The notes under the pieces: generated by a model
Database searches by the model: none
Told to the model about the DNA's origin: nothing
Seen by the model: the letters and a program-made list of their open reading frames with translations, nothing else
In this document: one piece after another, positions 17,641 to 26,090 of the stretch
Numbering within the stretch: the stretch's first letter is position 1
Layout: the number at the start of each line of letters is the position of its first letter
Source of the DNA: Candidatus Chloroploca asiatica
GTDB taxonomy: Bacteria > Chloroflexota > Chloroflexia > Chloroflexales > Chloroflexaceae
NCBI RefSeq assembly: GCF_002532075.1
Contig: NZ_LYXE01000031.1
Coordinates: 36,491 to 100,490 of the forward strand
DNA: 64,000 nucleotides
Direction: 5' to 3'
Program-made: the position numbers and the translations under genes

Positions 17641-18012
17641 ATGAAGGTGTTGCTCGCCGAAGATGAACCAGATATTCGCTTGATCACGCGCCTCGCCCTC
17701 GAAGATGCTGGCTGTACCGTGGTCGCGGTCGCTGATGGACAGGCTGCCGTAGAGGCTGCCATGCGCGAGAGGTTTGATGTTGCGTTGCTTGATGTGATGA
17801 TGCCCCGTATGGATGGCTTCGCTACATGTACGGCGCTCCGTAGCGATGCAGCGACTAGGGCGCTGCCAATTATTTTTCTCACGGCACGTTCGCAAGAGCC
17901 TGAAGTGCAACACGGGTTGGCTCTCGGTGCCGCTGGCTATATCGTCAAACCATTTGATGTCTTTAGCCTGGTTGAGTTGATGACCTATATTCTTGAGCAG
18001 CAACAGCAGTAG
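17641..18012 (+). CDS. Single-domain response regulator (REC only)
   Basis: 123 residues from the ATG at 17641, with AGAGGAAG upstream; the longer frame to 17599 has no receiver-like N-terminus. REC features: LLAEDEPDIR, phosphoacceptor in ALLDVMMPRMDG (D53), IIFLTARS and YIVKPFD. It has no output domain, so it likely relays or sinks phosphate. It starts 45 bp after the 7TM protein and is followed at 9 bp by the hybrid kinase, its probable partner. Confidence 0.92.
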   Translation: MKVLLAEDEPDIRLITRLALEDAGCTVVAVADGQAAVEAAMRERFDVALLDVMMPRMDGFATCTALRSDAATRALPIIFLTARSQEPEVQHGLALGAAGYIVKPFDVFSLVELMTYILEQQQQ

Positions 18013-18021
18013 ATAGAGCTT

Positions 18022-20100
18022 ATGGATGCACCTGCTACCAGTCTGTCGGATTTGACCCCTCAGATGCTGCACGCTCTCTATCAGGTGAGCCGCCAGCTTG
18101 CCCGGAGTCAGAGCGTGACTCAGATCGAGCGGACGCTTGTCACGGGTCTGTGCGAGGTAGTGCATTGTACCGGAGTTATCTGGTATACGCTGGTCGAGAC
18201 CGAGGCGGGCGGTTATCTGGCCTACGGTGATAGCCTCGGGGCACCTGACGTCTTGATGCGCGATCAGCACATCTGGCACGATCAGATCGTGCCTTGGCGT
18301 GTGCCGCTGGTGGAAGATGCGCGGGTGCTATCAGTAGCGACCCTGCTCAATCTCTATCAGGATCAGTGCGCCGCATTTGAAGGGTGTGGGGCGCTCATCA
18401 CCGGCGAAAAAAAGGCCTATGCACTTGTCGTCGTGCTCTGGTCAACGCACATACAGCGCCCCACAGGTTGGCAGCAGGCGTTAGTAAGTCTGGCCGAAGA
18501 TTGTGGTTATGGGTTGGATCGCCTCAACGTCAAGCTTGGTCTTGCCACATTTATGCTTGATCAGATGCATCACTTTACGACGATCCGCGCCGAGCAAGAG
18601 CGGACACGCGCCGTGATTGATGCGACGAACGATGCGATCCTGATGATTGACGAATATCGGCGTCCAATCTTGATCAATCGACGGGCGCGCTTCTTTTTCG
18701 GGGTCAAAGAACGTGAACTGATTGGCAAGAGTTTTGAACAGTTGAGCCGTTTTCTTGCCCAGATTTTTGAACAGAGTACGACTTTCAATGACTGGTTGCT
18801 ACAATTACTTGGCTCACAGACAGCCCGCGATGTGCGCGAGTTTGCGCTCCACAGCCCCGAACGACGCTTGCTCCAGTGTTTTTCAGCCCCGGTCACCGAT
18901 GTCCATGATCGTTACCGTGGACGCATTTTGATCTTCCGCGACATCACACGGGAACGTGAAGTTGAGCGCATGAAGAACGATTTTGTTTCGACGGTGAGCC
19001 ACGAGTTGCGCACCCCGTTGACGAGCATTCAGGGATCGCTTCAGCTTGTCCTCGGCAAACCAGGCAGTCCACGGTCAACTTCGGCTGGCGAACTCTCGCC
19101 AAGGAACCTCGAGTTGCTCACTATTTCCTTGGCGAATACCGAACGCCTGATTCGTCTGATCAATGATATCCTTGATCTTGCCAAAATTGAACAGGGCCGG
19201 ATTCAACTCAGGCGTGAACCAATCAGGTCTGAAGAACTTTGCCAGAGTGCGGTGCGTGATATGCATGCGCTGGCGTCAGCAAAGCAGATCAGGCTTGAAG
19301 TCGAGGCCACGTCAGTGCTGCCGGCAGTGATGGCCGACCGTGATCGCTCGTTGCAGGTCTTGATCAACCTGCTGTCGAATGCGATCAAATTTTCACCCGT
19401 TGGAGGCCGGGTGCTTTTGCGGGTGCAGCGTCATGAGAACGTGGTCTGTTTTGCTGTGCAGGATTGGGGGCGGGGTATTCCACCCGAACACCACGAGCGG
19501 GTCTTTCAGCGTTTTCAACAACTCGACAGCTCAAGTACACGTGAATTCAGCGGCACCGGGTTGGGCTTGGCGATCAGTAAAACCCTGGTGGAAGAACAGG
19601 GTGGCAACATTTGGCTTGAAAGTGTGGCGGGGCAGGGCACGACGTTTCATTTCACCTTACCGATTGTCCCTGGGAGTGAGGGTCTCGCTTTTTCTAGCGG
19701 TGAACCGGTCCAGGCGCGGCGTTCTCACATCCTGGTTGTTGAAGACGATCCGTATGTCCGTCCGGTCCTGATCCGTCTGCTGCAACGCTACGGTTTGCAA
19801 GTCACCCACGCCAACGATGGGTTTGAGGCCCTGGCGGCGATCAACTTGTTGCAACCCGATCTTGTACTGCTTGATATCAAGATGCCAGGCATTGATGGGC
19901 TTGAAGTGCTCTATCGTATGCATCAGCATCCCGAAATGGCGCACATTCCCGTTATTATTTTGACAGCCGATGATCTCAACGAGCATACCCGCACCCGTGG
20001 TATGGCACTTGGCGCTCGTGCGTATCTCGAGAAGCCCGTTGGCTCGGAACGACTGATTAACACGATCAATCGGGTACTCGCAGCAGAGGAACAGGGATGA
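18022..20100 (+). CDS. Hybrid sensor histidine kinase (GAF-like, PAS, HisKA, HATPase, REC)
   Basis: 692 residues, soluble. An N-terminal GAF-like region (about 15-185) is followed by a PAS domain (RAVIDATNDAILMIDEYRRP, about 195-310). HisKA comes next with FVSTVSHELRTPLTS (phosphorylated His near 327), then HATPase_c with LINLLSNAIKFSP (N box near 450), VQDWGRGIPPEH and GTGLGLAIS. A C-terminal receiver has its acceptor in LVLLDIKMPGIDG near 616. All catalytic residues are present. It lies 9 bp after the REC gene and overlaps the next gene by 4 bp (ATGA), so the phosphorelay partners are probably the flanking proteins. Confidence 0.94.
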   Translation: MDAPATSLSDLTPQMLHALYQVSRQLARSQSVTQIERTLVTGLCEVVHCTGVIWYTLVETEAGGYLAYGDSLGAPDVLMRDQHIWHDQIVPWRVPLVEDARVLSVATLLNLYQDQCAAFEGCGALITGEKKAYALVVVLWSTHIQRPTGWQQALVSLAEDCGYGLDRLNVKLGLATFMLDQMHHFTTIRAEQERTRAVIDATNDAILMIDEYRRPILINRRARFFFGVKERELIGKSFEQLSRFLAQIFEQSTTFNDWLLQLLGSQTARDVREFALHSPERRLLQCFSAPVTDVHDRYRGRILIFRDITREREVERMKNDFVSTVSHELRTPLTSIQGSLQLVLGKPGSPRSTSAGELSPRNLELLTISLANTERLIRLINDILDLAKIEQGRIQLRREPIRSEELCQSAVRDMHALASAKQIRLEVEATSVLPAVMADRDRSLQVLINLLSNAIKFSPVGGRVLLRVQRHENVVCFAVQDWGRGIPPEHHERVFQRFQQLDSSSTREFSGTGLGLAISKTLVEEQGGNIWLESVAGQGTTFHFTLPIVPGSEGLAFSSGEPVQARRSHILVVEDDPYVRPVLIRLLQRYGLQVTHANDGFEALAAINLLQPDLVLLDIKMPGIDGLEVLYRMHQHPEMAHIPVIILTADDLNEHTRTRGMALGARAYLEKPVGSERLINTINRVLAAEEQG

Positions 20101-21728
20101 AGGCTACGCCACCGGAACTTGACCGTCTGACGCATGCGCTGATGTCGCCCCTGACGACCCTGCAAGGGACAGTGCAGTTGTTGCAGCGACGGCTCAGCAA
20201 TGGGCCTGATGAGCAGCAAGCGTTGCTGCTTGCCGCGCTGGAGCGCAATGTGCAGCGCCTGCGAACCGTATGCGACCTCCTTTTGCAACGAGCCTCGTTT
20301 GATGGCACGCACCTTCAGATGCGCGTGCTCCCAGACGACCTGGCCCATCATAGTGCGGCCAGCACCACAACAACCTACCAGGATCTGCCTGTTGCCCCTG
20401 CGCAAGCGGTACAACCACCTGTCGAAACAGTCACGTCCAGGGGTGGTCATCAGTGCGTTCTCGTGATTGCAGCCGCGACGAGCCCTGCTGCCATGCTTCT
20501 TCCGTTGCTGCACGAGCGTGGTTTTACCGTCGAACTGATCGAAGCGTCGACCAGCGGCATTGACCGTGTCCGTGAAGTTCGCCCGTCCCTTGTTCTCGTC
20601 GATCCGCATGTCGATCACGAGGCTGAAATAGCGCTCCAGATCCTGAGTGAAGACCCCGAAACCAAAGGGATTGTGCTCGCTGTGCTGAGCAACGAGTTCC
20701 ACTGGACAGGAACACGCCATCCTTTCCTCATTGACCCGATGCTCGCGCCCGAGCAAGCCGTTCACTTACTCACCCAGCACCTGAGCCCCAGCGATAACCC
20801 GCTTCACTCGCGCCAACGCATTTTGATTGTTGATGACGAACCTGACATTGCCATGATGATCGCTGCCCAGTTTGAACGTGACGGCTTCCAGACGACGCAG
20901 GTTCATAGTGGCACCGAGGTGTTGCAGATCGTCCGCGAGCAACGCTTTGATCTTATTCTGCTTGACGTCATGCTGCCTGACATTGATGGCTTCACCGCCC
21001 TCGGGGGGTTGCGTGCCCAGGCCGAAACGCAATTGATCCCGATTATCCTGCTTTCGGCGATCAATTCACCCATGGAAAAGGTGCGCGGGCTAGAATTAGG
21101 GGCTGATGATTATATCACCAAGCCTTTCAGTGCTGCGGAACTGAGTGCGCGGGTGCAGGCTGCGATGCGGCGGAGTGAACGCGAAGGCGGCGCGAATCCT
21201 TCCACCCGTCTCCCTGGCAATATTGCCATTGAGCGGGCGATCAGCCAGCGCATCGACCAGGGTCTACCCTTTGCTGTGGGCTATTGCGATCTTGATAACT
21301 TCAAAGCCTACAACGACCGTTATGGCTTTCTCAAAGGTGACGCCGTCATTCTGCGCACAGCACAGATCTTGCTCGATGCGATTCGTACGATGGGCAACCC
21401 TGATGATTTTGTTGGCCACATTGGTGGGGATGATTTCGTGGTCATCAGCACGCCCGACCGCATCGAGGCCATCTGCAGCACGGCAGTCGCTCGTTTTGAT
21501 GCAACTGCGCCCTTCTTCTACGATCCAGCAACGCGTCAACGAGGTTTTATCAGTGGGGTTGATCGCCAGGATCGGCCTACCAGGTTTCCCCTAGCCAGCA
21601 TCACCATCACCGTCATCAGCAGCGCACGACATACGTTTCGTCATCCCGGCGAAGTCGCGCAGCGGGCTGCTGAAGGCAAAAAACGGGGCAAACAGATCCC
21701 TGGTAGCCTTTACCTGTTGCAAGAATAA
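20097..21728 (+). CDS. HisKA-like / pseudo-REC / REC / GGDEF protein
   Basis: 543 residues. Residues 5-75 look like a HisKA dimerisation helix pair with a retained His (THALMSPLTTLQG, H13), but the usual Glu after it is Ala and no ATPase domain follows. Residues about 120-235 form a receiver-like fold lacking the acidic pair but keeping an Asp (LVLVDPHVD). A complete REC follows (ILIVDDEPDI, LILLDVMLPDIDG, YITKPF; about 240-360). The C-terminus is a GGDEF-type domain: YCDLDNFKAYNDRYGFLKGD, then HIGGDDFVVI. GGDDF replaces GGDEF and no RxxD inhibitory site is seen. It may make c-di-GMP; this is uncertain. Confidence 0.85.
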   Translation: MKATPPELDRLTHALMSPLTTLQGTVQLLQRRLSNGPDEQQALLLAALERNVQRLRTVCDLLLQRASFDGTHLQMRVLPDDLAHHSAASTTTTYQDLPVAPAQAVQPPVETVTSRGGHQCVLVIAAATSPAAMLLPLLHERGFTVELIEASTSGIDRVREVRPSLVLVDPHVDHEAEIALQILSEDPETKGIVLAVLSNEFHWTGTRHPFLIDPMLAPEQAVHLLTQHLSPSDNPLHSRQRILIVDDEPDIAMMIAAQFERDGFQTTQVHSGTEVLQIVREQRFDLILLDVMLPDIDGFTALGGLRAQAETQLIPIILLSAINSPMEKVRGLELGADDYITKPFSAAELSARVQAAMRRSEREGGANPSTRLPGNIAIERAISQRIDQGLPFAVGYCDLDNFKAYNDRYGFLKGDAVILRTAQILLDAIRTMGNPDDFVGHIGGDDFVVISTPDRIEAICSTAVARFDATAPFFYDPATRQRGFISGVDRQDRPTRFPLASITITVISSARHTFRHPGEVAQRAAEGKKRGKQIPGSLYLLQE

Positions 21729-21736
21729 CCTTGGTA

Positions 21737-22066
21737 TTAGGCCACCGAGCGTGCCGGAGTTGGCTCTTCTGAAGGTGGACTACAGACGGCGCAGACTCGG
21801 AAGGGTATGCCTGTCCCAGTTACCGTGCGAATATGCTCACGGCTGCCGCAATAGCGGCATACCGAGAGATTCTCGATATCCTCGGCACGCCAAAGTTGAG
21901 GGGCCATGGTTATCTCCATTGGCTCCTCAATCGAGAGCATGCCAACCTTGACACACACGGCAGCAGGGAAGATATCGGCAACACGGGCGAAGATCTTATG
22001 TGGATGCGAGTAGACCTCATCACCAATGAGGATCCCTGTCATCCGGGGATGTGACCGAATTTTCAT
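21737..22066 (-). CDS. Small zinc-ribbon-like protein, unknown
   Basis: 109 residues. Two cysteine pairs, C70-x2-C73 and C92-x2-C95, around SREHIRTVTGTGIPF suggest a zinc ribbon. The first 60 residues (GILIGDEVYSHPHKIFARVA) look like a small beta domain. No family recognised. The ATG at 22066 overlaps the stop of the preceding minus-strand gene as ATGA, so the two are translationally coupled. It converges on the GGDEF gene with an 8-bp gap. Confidence 0.65.
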   Translation of the reverse strand: MKIRSHPRMTGILIGDEVYSHPHKIFARVADIFPAAVCVKVGMLSIEEPMEITMAPQLWRAEDIENLSVCRYCGSREHIRTVTGTGIPFRVCAVCSPPSEEPTPARSVA

Positions 22067-22305
22067 AACTCGTCAAGCCGGGCGACAAGCCGTTGGAGAT
22101 CAGTGTCGTCCAGCGCGAAACCTGGAGAGTCAGCGAACATCAGATCATCAAGGATTGTACGAAACAGAGGCAGATCATGTTCGTCAACCGTCAAGGCACC
22201 TTGTTCAAGCGCGTAAAAGCGATCAACGGCCCAATTGGCCAGTTGCTCAGCACTGATACGATGCGCAAGGCGCGCCTGAAGTTGAGTACGTATGTCACGA
22301 CGCAT
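22063..22305 (-). CDS. Small helical acidic protein, unknown
   Basis: 80 residues if started at the ATG at 22305 (MRRDIRTQLQARLAHRISAE); an ATG at 22314 is an alternative. The open frame continues to 22383 only because it reads through a hairpin element. The fold looks all-helical, with a central EQGALTVDEHDLPLFRTILD segment and an acidic LDDTDLQRLVARLDEL tail. TATGCT lies close upstream on the minus strand and could be a -10, giving a very short leader. Coupled to the next gene by a 4-bp overlap. Function unknown. Confidence 0.6.
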   Translation of the reverse strand: MRRDIRTQLQARLAHRISAEQLANWAVDRFYALEQGALTVDEHDLPLFRTILDDLMFADSPGFALDDTDLQRLVARLDEL

Positions 22306-22350
22306 TAGTATCATAGCATAAGATTCTTGTTTTTGCATTCCCCGAAAAAC

Positions 22351-22395
22351 TTTTTTGTTCCGTTTTGGCAGCGAAGCCGCCAAAACGGAACAAAA
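22351..22395. repeat. Hairpin element A (TTTTTTGTT ... AACAAAA family)
   Basis: A 45-nt element with 17-bp perfect arms at 22353-22369 and 22379-22395, around a core GGCAGCGAAGCCGCC. It matches element B at 57782-57826 in length, ends and core, while the mid-stem sequence differs with full compensation. Here it follows the Cas4-like genes on the minus strand and could end that transcript, but the U run is in the 5' arm, unlike a textbook terminator. Confidence 0.7.
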
Positions 22396-22425
22396 GAACA
22401 GGCTTGACTGCCTGCGCCAAAGGCG

Positions 22426-22944
22426 CTAGGCAAGGGCATCCTCACACAACTCACGAAACCCACAGCCCGCACACCGTCGAGCTTCGTCGTGGCTCCGCCC
22501 AACCTCGGCTTGATCGAGCAGATCGCGCATCACGGCAAGCGTGGCAAGCAGTTCGTCGCGCACTGCCGGCGTATACGCAAGGCGAAAGGTCGTTTGTGCA
22601 TAACGGAGCAGACCATAGGGTGGGGCCTGTCCGGTGGTGGCTTCCACGAGCAGACAATAGGCGGCCAGTTGCATTAGATCAGAGTCATAGGGTGTGCTGG
22701 CCTGGCGACCTGGTTTGACCTCAACCGGAATCGTATATCCACCTCGTTCAAGCAGGTAATCGGGCTTGCCCGTCAGCCCATATGCTGCTGCAAAGAGGGG
22801 GCGTTGCAGGCGACGGCCTTCGCCGACATCATCGGCCACCACCCGACCCCAGGGTAACCCAGTACGCCGACGCAGGAGCACAGCGCTTGCCAGGACGAGC
22901 AAGGCCAACCCGATCAAACCAGCAGCGAGGGTCTCTATTGCCAC
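22426..22944 (-). CDS. Cas4/RecB-like nuclease, C-terminal part (separate frame)
   Basis: 172 residues from a GTG at 22944. It begins with a transmembrane helix (ETLAAGLIGLALLVLASAVLL). RecB-type nuclease motifs follow: GKPDYLLE (D62), IPVEVKPGR (E75, K77) and LMQLAAYCLL (Q92, Y96, the QxxxY motif). Three C-terminal cysteines (C158, C161, C167 in CAGCGFRELC) match the Fe-S ligands of Cas4/AddB-like nucleases. The first Fe-S cysteine and motif I histidine are on the preceding ORF, which overlaps by 10 bp in another frame. Either the two make a heteromer, or a -1 frameshift joins them, or the gene is broken. Confidence 0.78.
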   Translation of the reverse strand: MAIETLAAGLIGLALLVLASAVLLRRRTGLPWGRVVADDVGEGRRLQRPLFAAAYGLTGKPDYLLERGGYTIPVEVKPGRQASTPYDSDLMQLAAYCLLVEATTGQAPPYGLLRYAQTTFRLAYTPAVRDELLATLAVMRDLLDQAEVGRSHDEARRCAGCGFRELCEDALA

Positions 22945-23162
22945 GCTACCACCAGCAGCAGCACTCCGCCGATCAGCAGAGCAACACCAAGCCACCATGC
23001 GCCCTGACTGAGGGCGACCGCCCGTCCGTGGCGAGCGTGGCGCACCATACCGGCGGCCCGGCGCTCGTGCCCAGCAGGTTCCTGACCGGCGACCCGTCGG
23101 AGCCACCAGGCACGAGCGCAAAAGACAAACTCACCTACTTCACTCGCACGAATAACCGACAT
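22935..23162 (-). CDS. Cas4-like nuclease, N-terminal part (separate frame)
   Basis: 75 residues, ATG at 23162. It opens with the Cas4 signature ASEVGEFVFCARAWWLRR carrying one Fe-S-type cysteine (C15), then GMVRHARHG with the likely motif I histidine (H42 or H45). A transmembrane helix (WWLGVALLIGGVLLLVVAW) ends the frame at a TAG at 22935. The C-terminal part starts at an overlapping GTG. It sits 19 bp after rseP at the end of a housekeeping operon, with no cas1, cas2 or CRISPR repeats in the window. Confidence 0.72.
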   Translation of the reverse strand: MSVIRASEVGEFVFCARAWWLRRVAGQEPAGHERRAAGMVRHARHGRAVALSQGAWWLGVALLIGGVLLLVVAWQ

Positions 23163-23181
23163 ACGTCACCCTATCCCACGG

Positions 23182-24366
23182 CTACGAACCACCGAGGATC
23201 GGATTGCCTCGGATCGCATTCATAACATCATTGACCGTAATCAACAACATCAGGCCCATCAGCGCGACAAACCCAATTGCATGGACAAGGGCTTCCTTTT
23301 CGGGGGGGACTTTCTTGCCACCACGGAGCAACTCGATCACCGAGAAGACAATATGGCTGCCGTCGAGCGCGGGGATGGGCAACAGATTGAGCAAGAAGAG
23401 ATTCAGGCTCAACACGGCGGTCAGATTCCAGAACGCAATGAAGCCACCGGGTTGCTGGATCACCTCACCCGTCGCACGTGCAATGCCAACCGGTCCAATT
23501 GGTTCACCATCGGGTGATGGTGTTGACGAGATAATGCCAAAGATTGCGCCAGGCAAGCCTGCCAGGGCATTAAGCATCCGTCCGAGCAAATCGAGGCTAT
23601 GGGTCACCCCCGTCCAGGCTGCCTGGATGGGGCCTGCCTCAACCATCTCGATATCCTGCCCATAACTAAAACCAAAGCCCGACTCAATCTGGGCCCCACT
23701 CGGTGATGTCCAGGGGCCAGGGGTAACGATCAGCGTCACCTCGCGGTCATCACGGAGGACGACGGCCTCGACCGACTGGCCGAGATTATTGCGTCCGACG
23801 TCACCGATGACCGTCGCGTCGATGGCTGGGCGACCATCGAGGCTTACCAGTTCATCACCGGCCTGAAACCCAGCGACGGCTGCGGGGGTAGCATCAAAGA
23901 CCTCACCAATCAACTGGCGCCCGGTAGGGGTTGGTACCCCCATAAAGAAAAAGAGCACCGCAAAGATGAGCATAGCCAGCAGAAGATTCATCAACGGGCC
24001 AGCGACCATCACCGCGATTTTGCGCAGTGGTGGTGCAGCCGCAAGGGTGCCTGACCCACCACTATAGATATTATCTTCGGCGCCTTCGTGGCCAGCAAAG
24101 CGCACAAAGCCACCAATAGGCAGCCAGTTCAGCGTATACTTCACGCCATTGCGTTCAAAGAGCACCATAGCCCTGGGGGGGAAGCCGACGCCAAATTCTT
24201 CGACTTTAATGCCCATCCAGATAGCCGTCAGAAAATGACCAAGCTCGTGGACAACCACCAGCAAACCAAGCATCAGCAAAAAAGCAACAATCGCCACAAT
24301 CGGATTGCTGCTTGCTTGCTCGACTGCCTGTTGAAGCGGGGCTGCCGCCGCAGTAAGTAACTCCAT
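23182..24366 (-). CDS. rseP: Site-2 protease family zinc metalloprotease RseP
   Basis: 394 residues. The zinc site HELGH (H40-E41-H44) lies in the first membrane helix, followed by the GVGFPPR segment. A second helix block, one PDZ domain (about 135-215) and the C-terminal LLPIPALDGSHI motif with the third zinc-ligand Asp complete an M50 intramembrane protease. It cleaves membrane-embedded anti-sigma factors and remnant signal peptides. The position after cdsA in the rpsB-uppS-cdsA operon is the conserved one. Confidence 0.95.
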   Translation of the reverse strand: MELLTAAAAPLQQAVEQASSNPIVAIVAFLLMLGLLVVVHELGHFLTAIWMGIKVEEFGVGFPPRAMVLFERNGVKYTLNWLPIGGFVRFAGHEGAEDNIYSGGSGTLAAAPPLRKIAVMVAGPLMNLLLAMLIFAVLFFFMGVPTPTGRQLIGEVFDATPAAVAGFQAGDELVSLDGRPAIDATVIGDVGRNNLGQSVEAVVLRDDREVTLIVTPGPWTSPSGAQIESGFGFSYGQDIEMVEAGPIQAAWTGVTHSLDLLGRMLNALAGLPGAIFGIISSTPSPDGEPIGPVGIARATGEVIQQPGGFIAFWNLTAVLSLNLFLLNLLPIPALDGSHIVFSVIELLRGGKKVPPEKEALVHAIGFVALMGLMLLITVNDVMNAIRGNPILGGS

Positions 24367-24446
24367 CTTCTTGCTCCCTCGGGGTACCTATCACTCCACA
24401 TAAGATCGATGTACTCAAAGTAGTGTAGCGAGTCTGAGGGGCAGCG

Positions 24447-25349
24447 TCAAGACGAAGTGAAAGCCATCGCCAACACCACACCATAATAGACCACTGGCCC
24501 GGTAAAGAGCAGGCTATCCATCCGGTCAAGGATGCCCCCATGACCAGGTATCAACGTACCGGAGTCTTTGACGCCAATCTGGCGTTTGATCAAAGACTCA
24601 CAGAGGTCACCAAGTGGACCGGCGATCCCGGTTGCAAAGCCAATCAAGACAGCCCCGGCATATGAGATCGGCAAACCCATCAAATAGACAGCGACAAGAG
24701 CGGTAAGGATCGAAGCGACCATCCCCCCGGCAAAGCCTTCCCATGACTTTTTCGGACTGAGCACGGGGGCCATTTTATGCCGACCGATTGATCGACCAAC
24801 AAAAAAAGCGGCACTATCTTGAATCCAAGTAATCGCCAGCACAAGAAAGAGCCAGGCCGTCCCAGGAGGAATCCCGAGGCCAGCGAGAGGAGCGGGGCGC
24901 AAAGGGGTCGAGAGTTGGGTCAGCAGAATAAACGCGCTGAGCAACCAGCCAATATAGATGGCCCCTGCGAGGGTCAGCGCCCAATTTTGAATGCTATTGG
25001 TACGATCACCGGGCAACAACTCATAGATCAGGGTCAGGCTCACAGCGAGGGCGAGGAACAAGCCGGTGACATCAAAGGGGGTCAAAGGGCGCACAGCGGC
25101 GGCGAGGCAGAAGGCGAGGCCGACAGCGATGCCTGGGCCAGAGCGGGGCGCGAAGCCGCCCTGGCGAAAGATCGCAAACAACTCACGGATCGCGAGCACC
25201 ACACACACACCAACGACCAGGATCGTAGCGAGGGGCCACCAGCCTGCTGCCACAATCAGGGGGATGAGAATTGCCACACTGACCAGTCGTCGTGTCAGCG
25301 AGCCAGCCTTACTCGGAGAGTCCGCCGAAGCGGCGTTCGCGCCGTCCAT
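24447..25349 (-). CDS. cdsA: Phosphatidate cytidylyltransferase CdsA
   Basis: 300 residues from the ATG at 25349 (a GTG two codons earlier is possible). Seven to eight membrane helices; the CDP-alcohol signature is present as SWEGFAGG and the C-terminal GDLCESLIKRQIGVKDSG, PGHGGILDRMDS. It makes CDP-diacylglycerol from phosphatidic acid and CTP for phospholipid synthesis. The start lies inside the 3' end of uppS (41-bp overlap), so expression is coupled. Confidence 0.95.
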   Translation of the reverse strand: MDGANAASADSPSKAGSLTRRLVSVAILIPLIVAAGWWPLATILVVGVCVVLAIRELFAIFRQGGFAPRSGPGIAVGLAFCLAAAVRPLTPFDVTGLFLALAVSLTLIYELLPGDRTNSIQNWALTLAGAIYIGWLLSAFILLTQLSTPLRPAPLAGLGIPPGTAWLFLVLAITWIQDSAAFFVGRSIGRHKMAPVLSPKKSWEGFAGGMVASILTALVAVYLMGLPISYAGAVLIGFATGIAGPLGDLCESLIKRQIGVKDSGTLIPGHGGILDRMDSLLFTGPVVYYGVVLAMAFTSS

Positions 25350-26019
25350 ATTCACTAACTGCCTGATGAAGATGTTCTGGGCGAAAATCGGGCCAGAACA
25401 CCGGCGTTACCCAGTACTCACTATAAGCGGCCTGCCAGATCAAAAAATTCGAAATCCGGCGTTCACCGCTGGTACGAATCACCAGATCGGGATCAGGCAT
25501 ACCGGCGGTCGAGAGCCGCGCACTGATGGCCTCTTCGGTAATCTGGTCAGCCCCAACGCCCTGCGCAACGAGGTCACGCACAGCATCCACAATATCAAGG
25601 CGTCCGCCATAATTGAAGGCGATCGCCAGGGTCAACCCTGTATTTTCACCGGTCAGGTCAACGGCCTGTTGCACCTTGCGTGCAAGCAATGGAGTCAAGC
25701 CCTGGAGTCGTCCAAGGTGGCGCAAGCGCACATTCTGCCGGTGCAAATTTTGTGTTTCGCGATCAATAAAATCGCTCAAGATCTGCATCAACCCCTGCAC
25801 TTCAAGTGAGGGCCGATTCCAATTTTCGGTTGAAAACGCATACAGGGTCAGAAAGCGCACCCCGATCTGATGGGCTTCGTTGACAATCGCACGAATATTC
25901 TCTGTTCCGGCGCGATGACCAGCAAGGCGCGGCAAACCACGCTGGCGTGCCCATCGCCCATTGCCGTCCATAATCACCGCGATATGGTTCGGGATGCGTC
26001 CGCCGTCTGGGGTGGTCAT
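25309..26019 (-). CDS. uppS: Isoprenyl transferase (undecaprenyl diphosphate synthase)
   Basis: 236 residues from the ATG at 26019. The cis-prenyltransferase motifs are present: IAVIMDGNGRWA with the catalytic Asp, GHRAG, and the TSGERRISNFLIWQAAYSE region. It condenses isopentenyl diphosphate into the C55 lipid carrier used for cell-wall and glycan export. The open frame could start at 26088, three bases after frr, but the family N-terminus matches 26019. Confidence 0.95.
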   Translation of the reverse strand: MTTPDGGRIPNHIAVIMDGNGRWARQRGLPRLAGHRAGTENIRAIVNEAHQIGVRFLTLYAFSTENWNRPSLEVQGLMQILSDFIDRETQNLHRQNVRLRHLGRLQGLTPLLARKVQQAVDLTGENTGLTLAIAFNYGGRLDIVDAVRDLVAQGVGADQITEEAISARLSTAGMPDPDLVIRTSGERRISNFLIWQAAYSEYWVTPVFWPDFRPEHLHQAVSEYGRRERRFGGLSE

Positions 26020-26090
26020 ACAGGACGCCTCTTTGTTAGCGAGGGGAACCGGAGATCCAGCCCCGGCGCTCCTGAGAACCTGGGTCATCT

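Noticed and set aside
22306..22383. N-terminal extension of the small 22063-22305 gene
   Set aside because: The added residues (MAASLPKRNKKVFRG) are a translation of hairpin element A.
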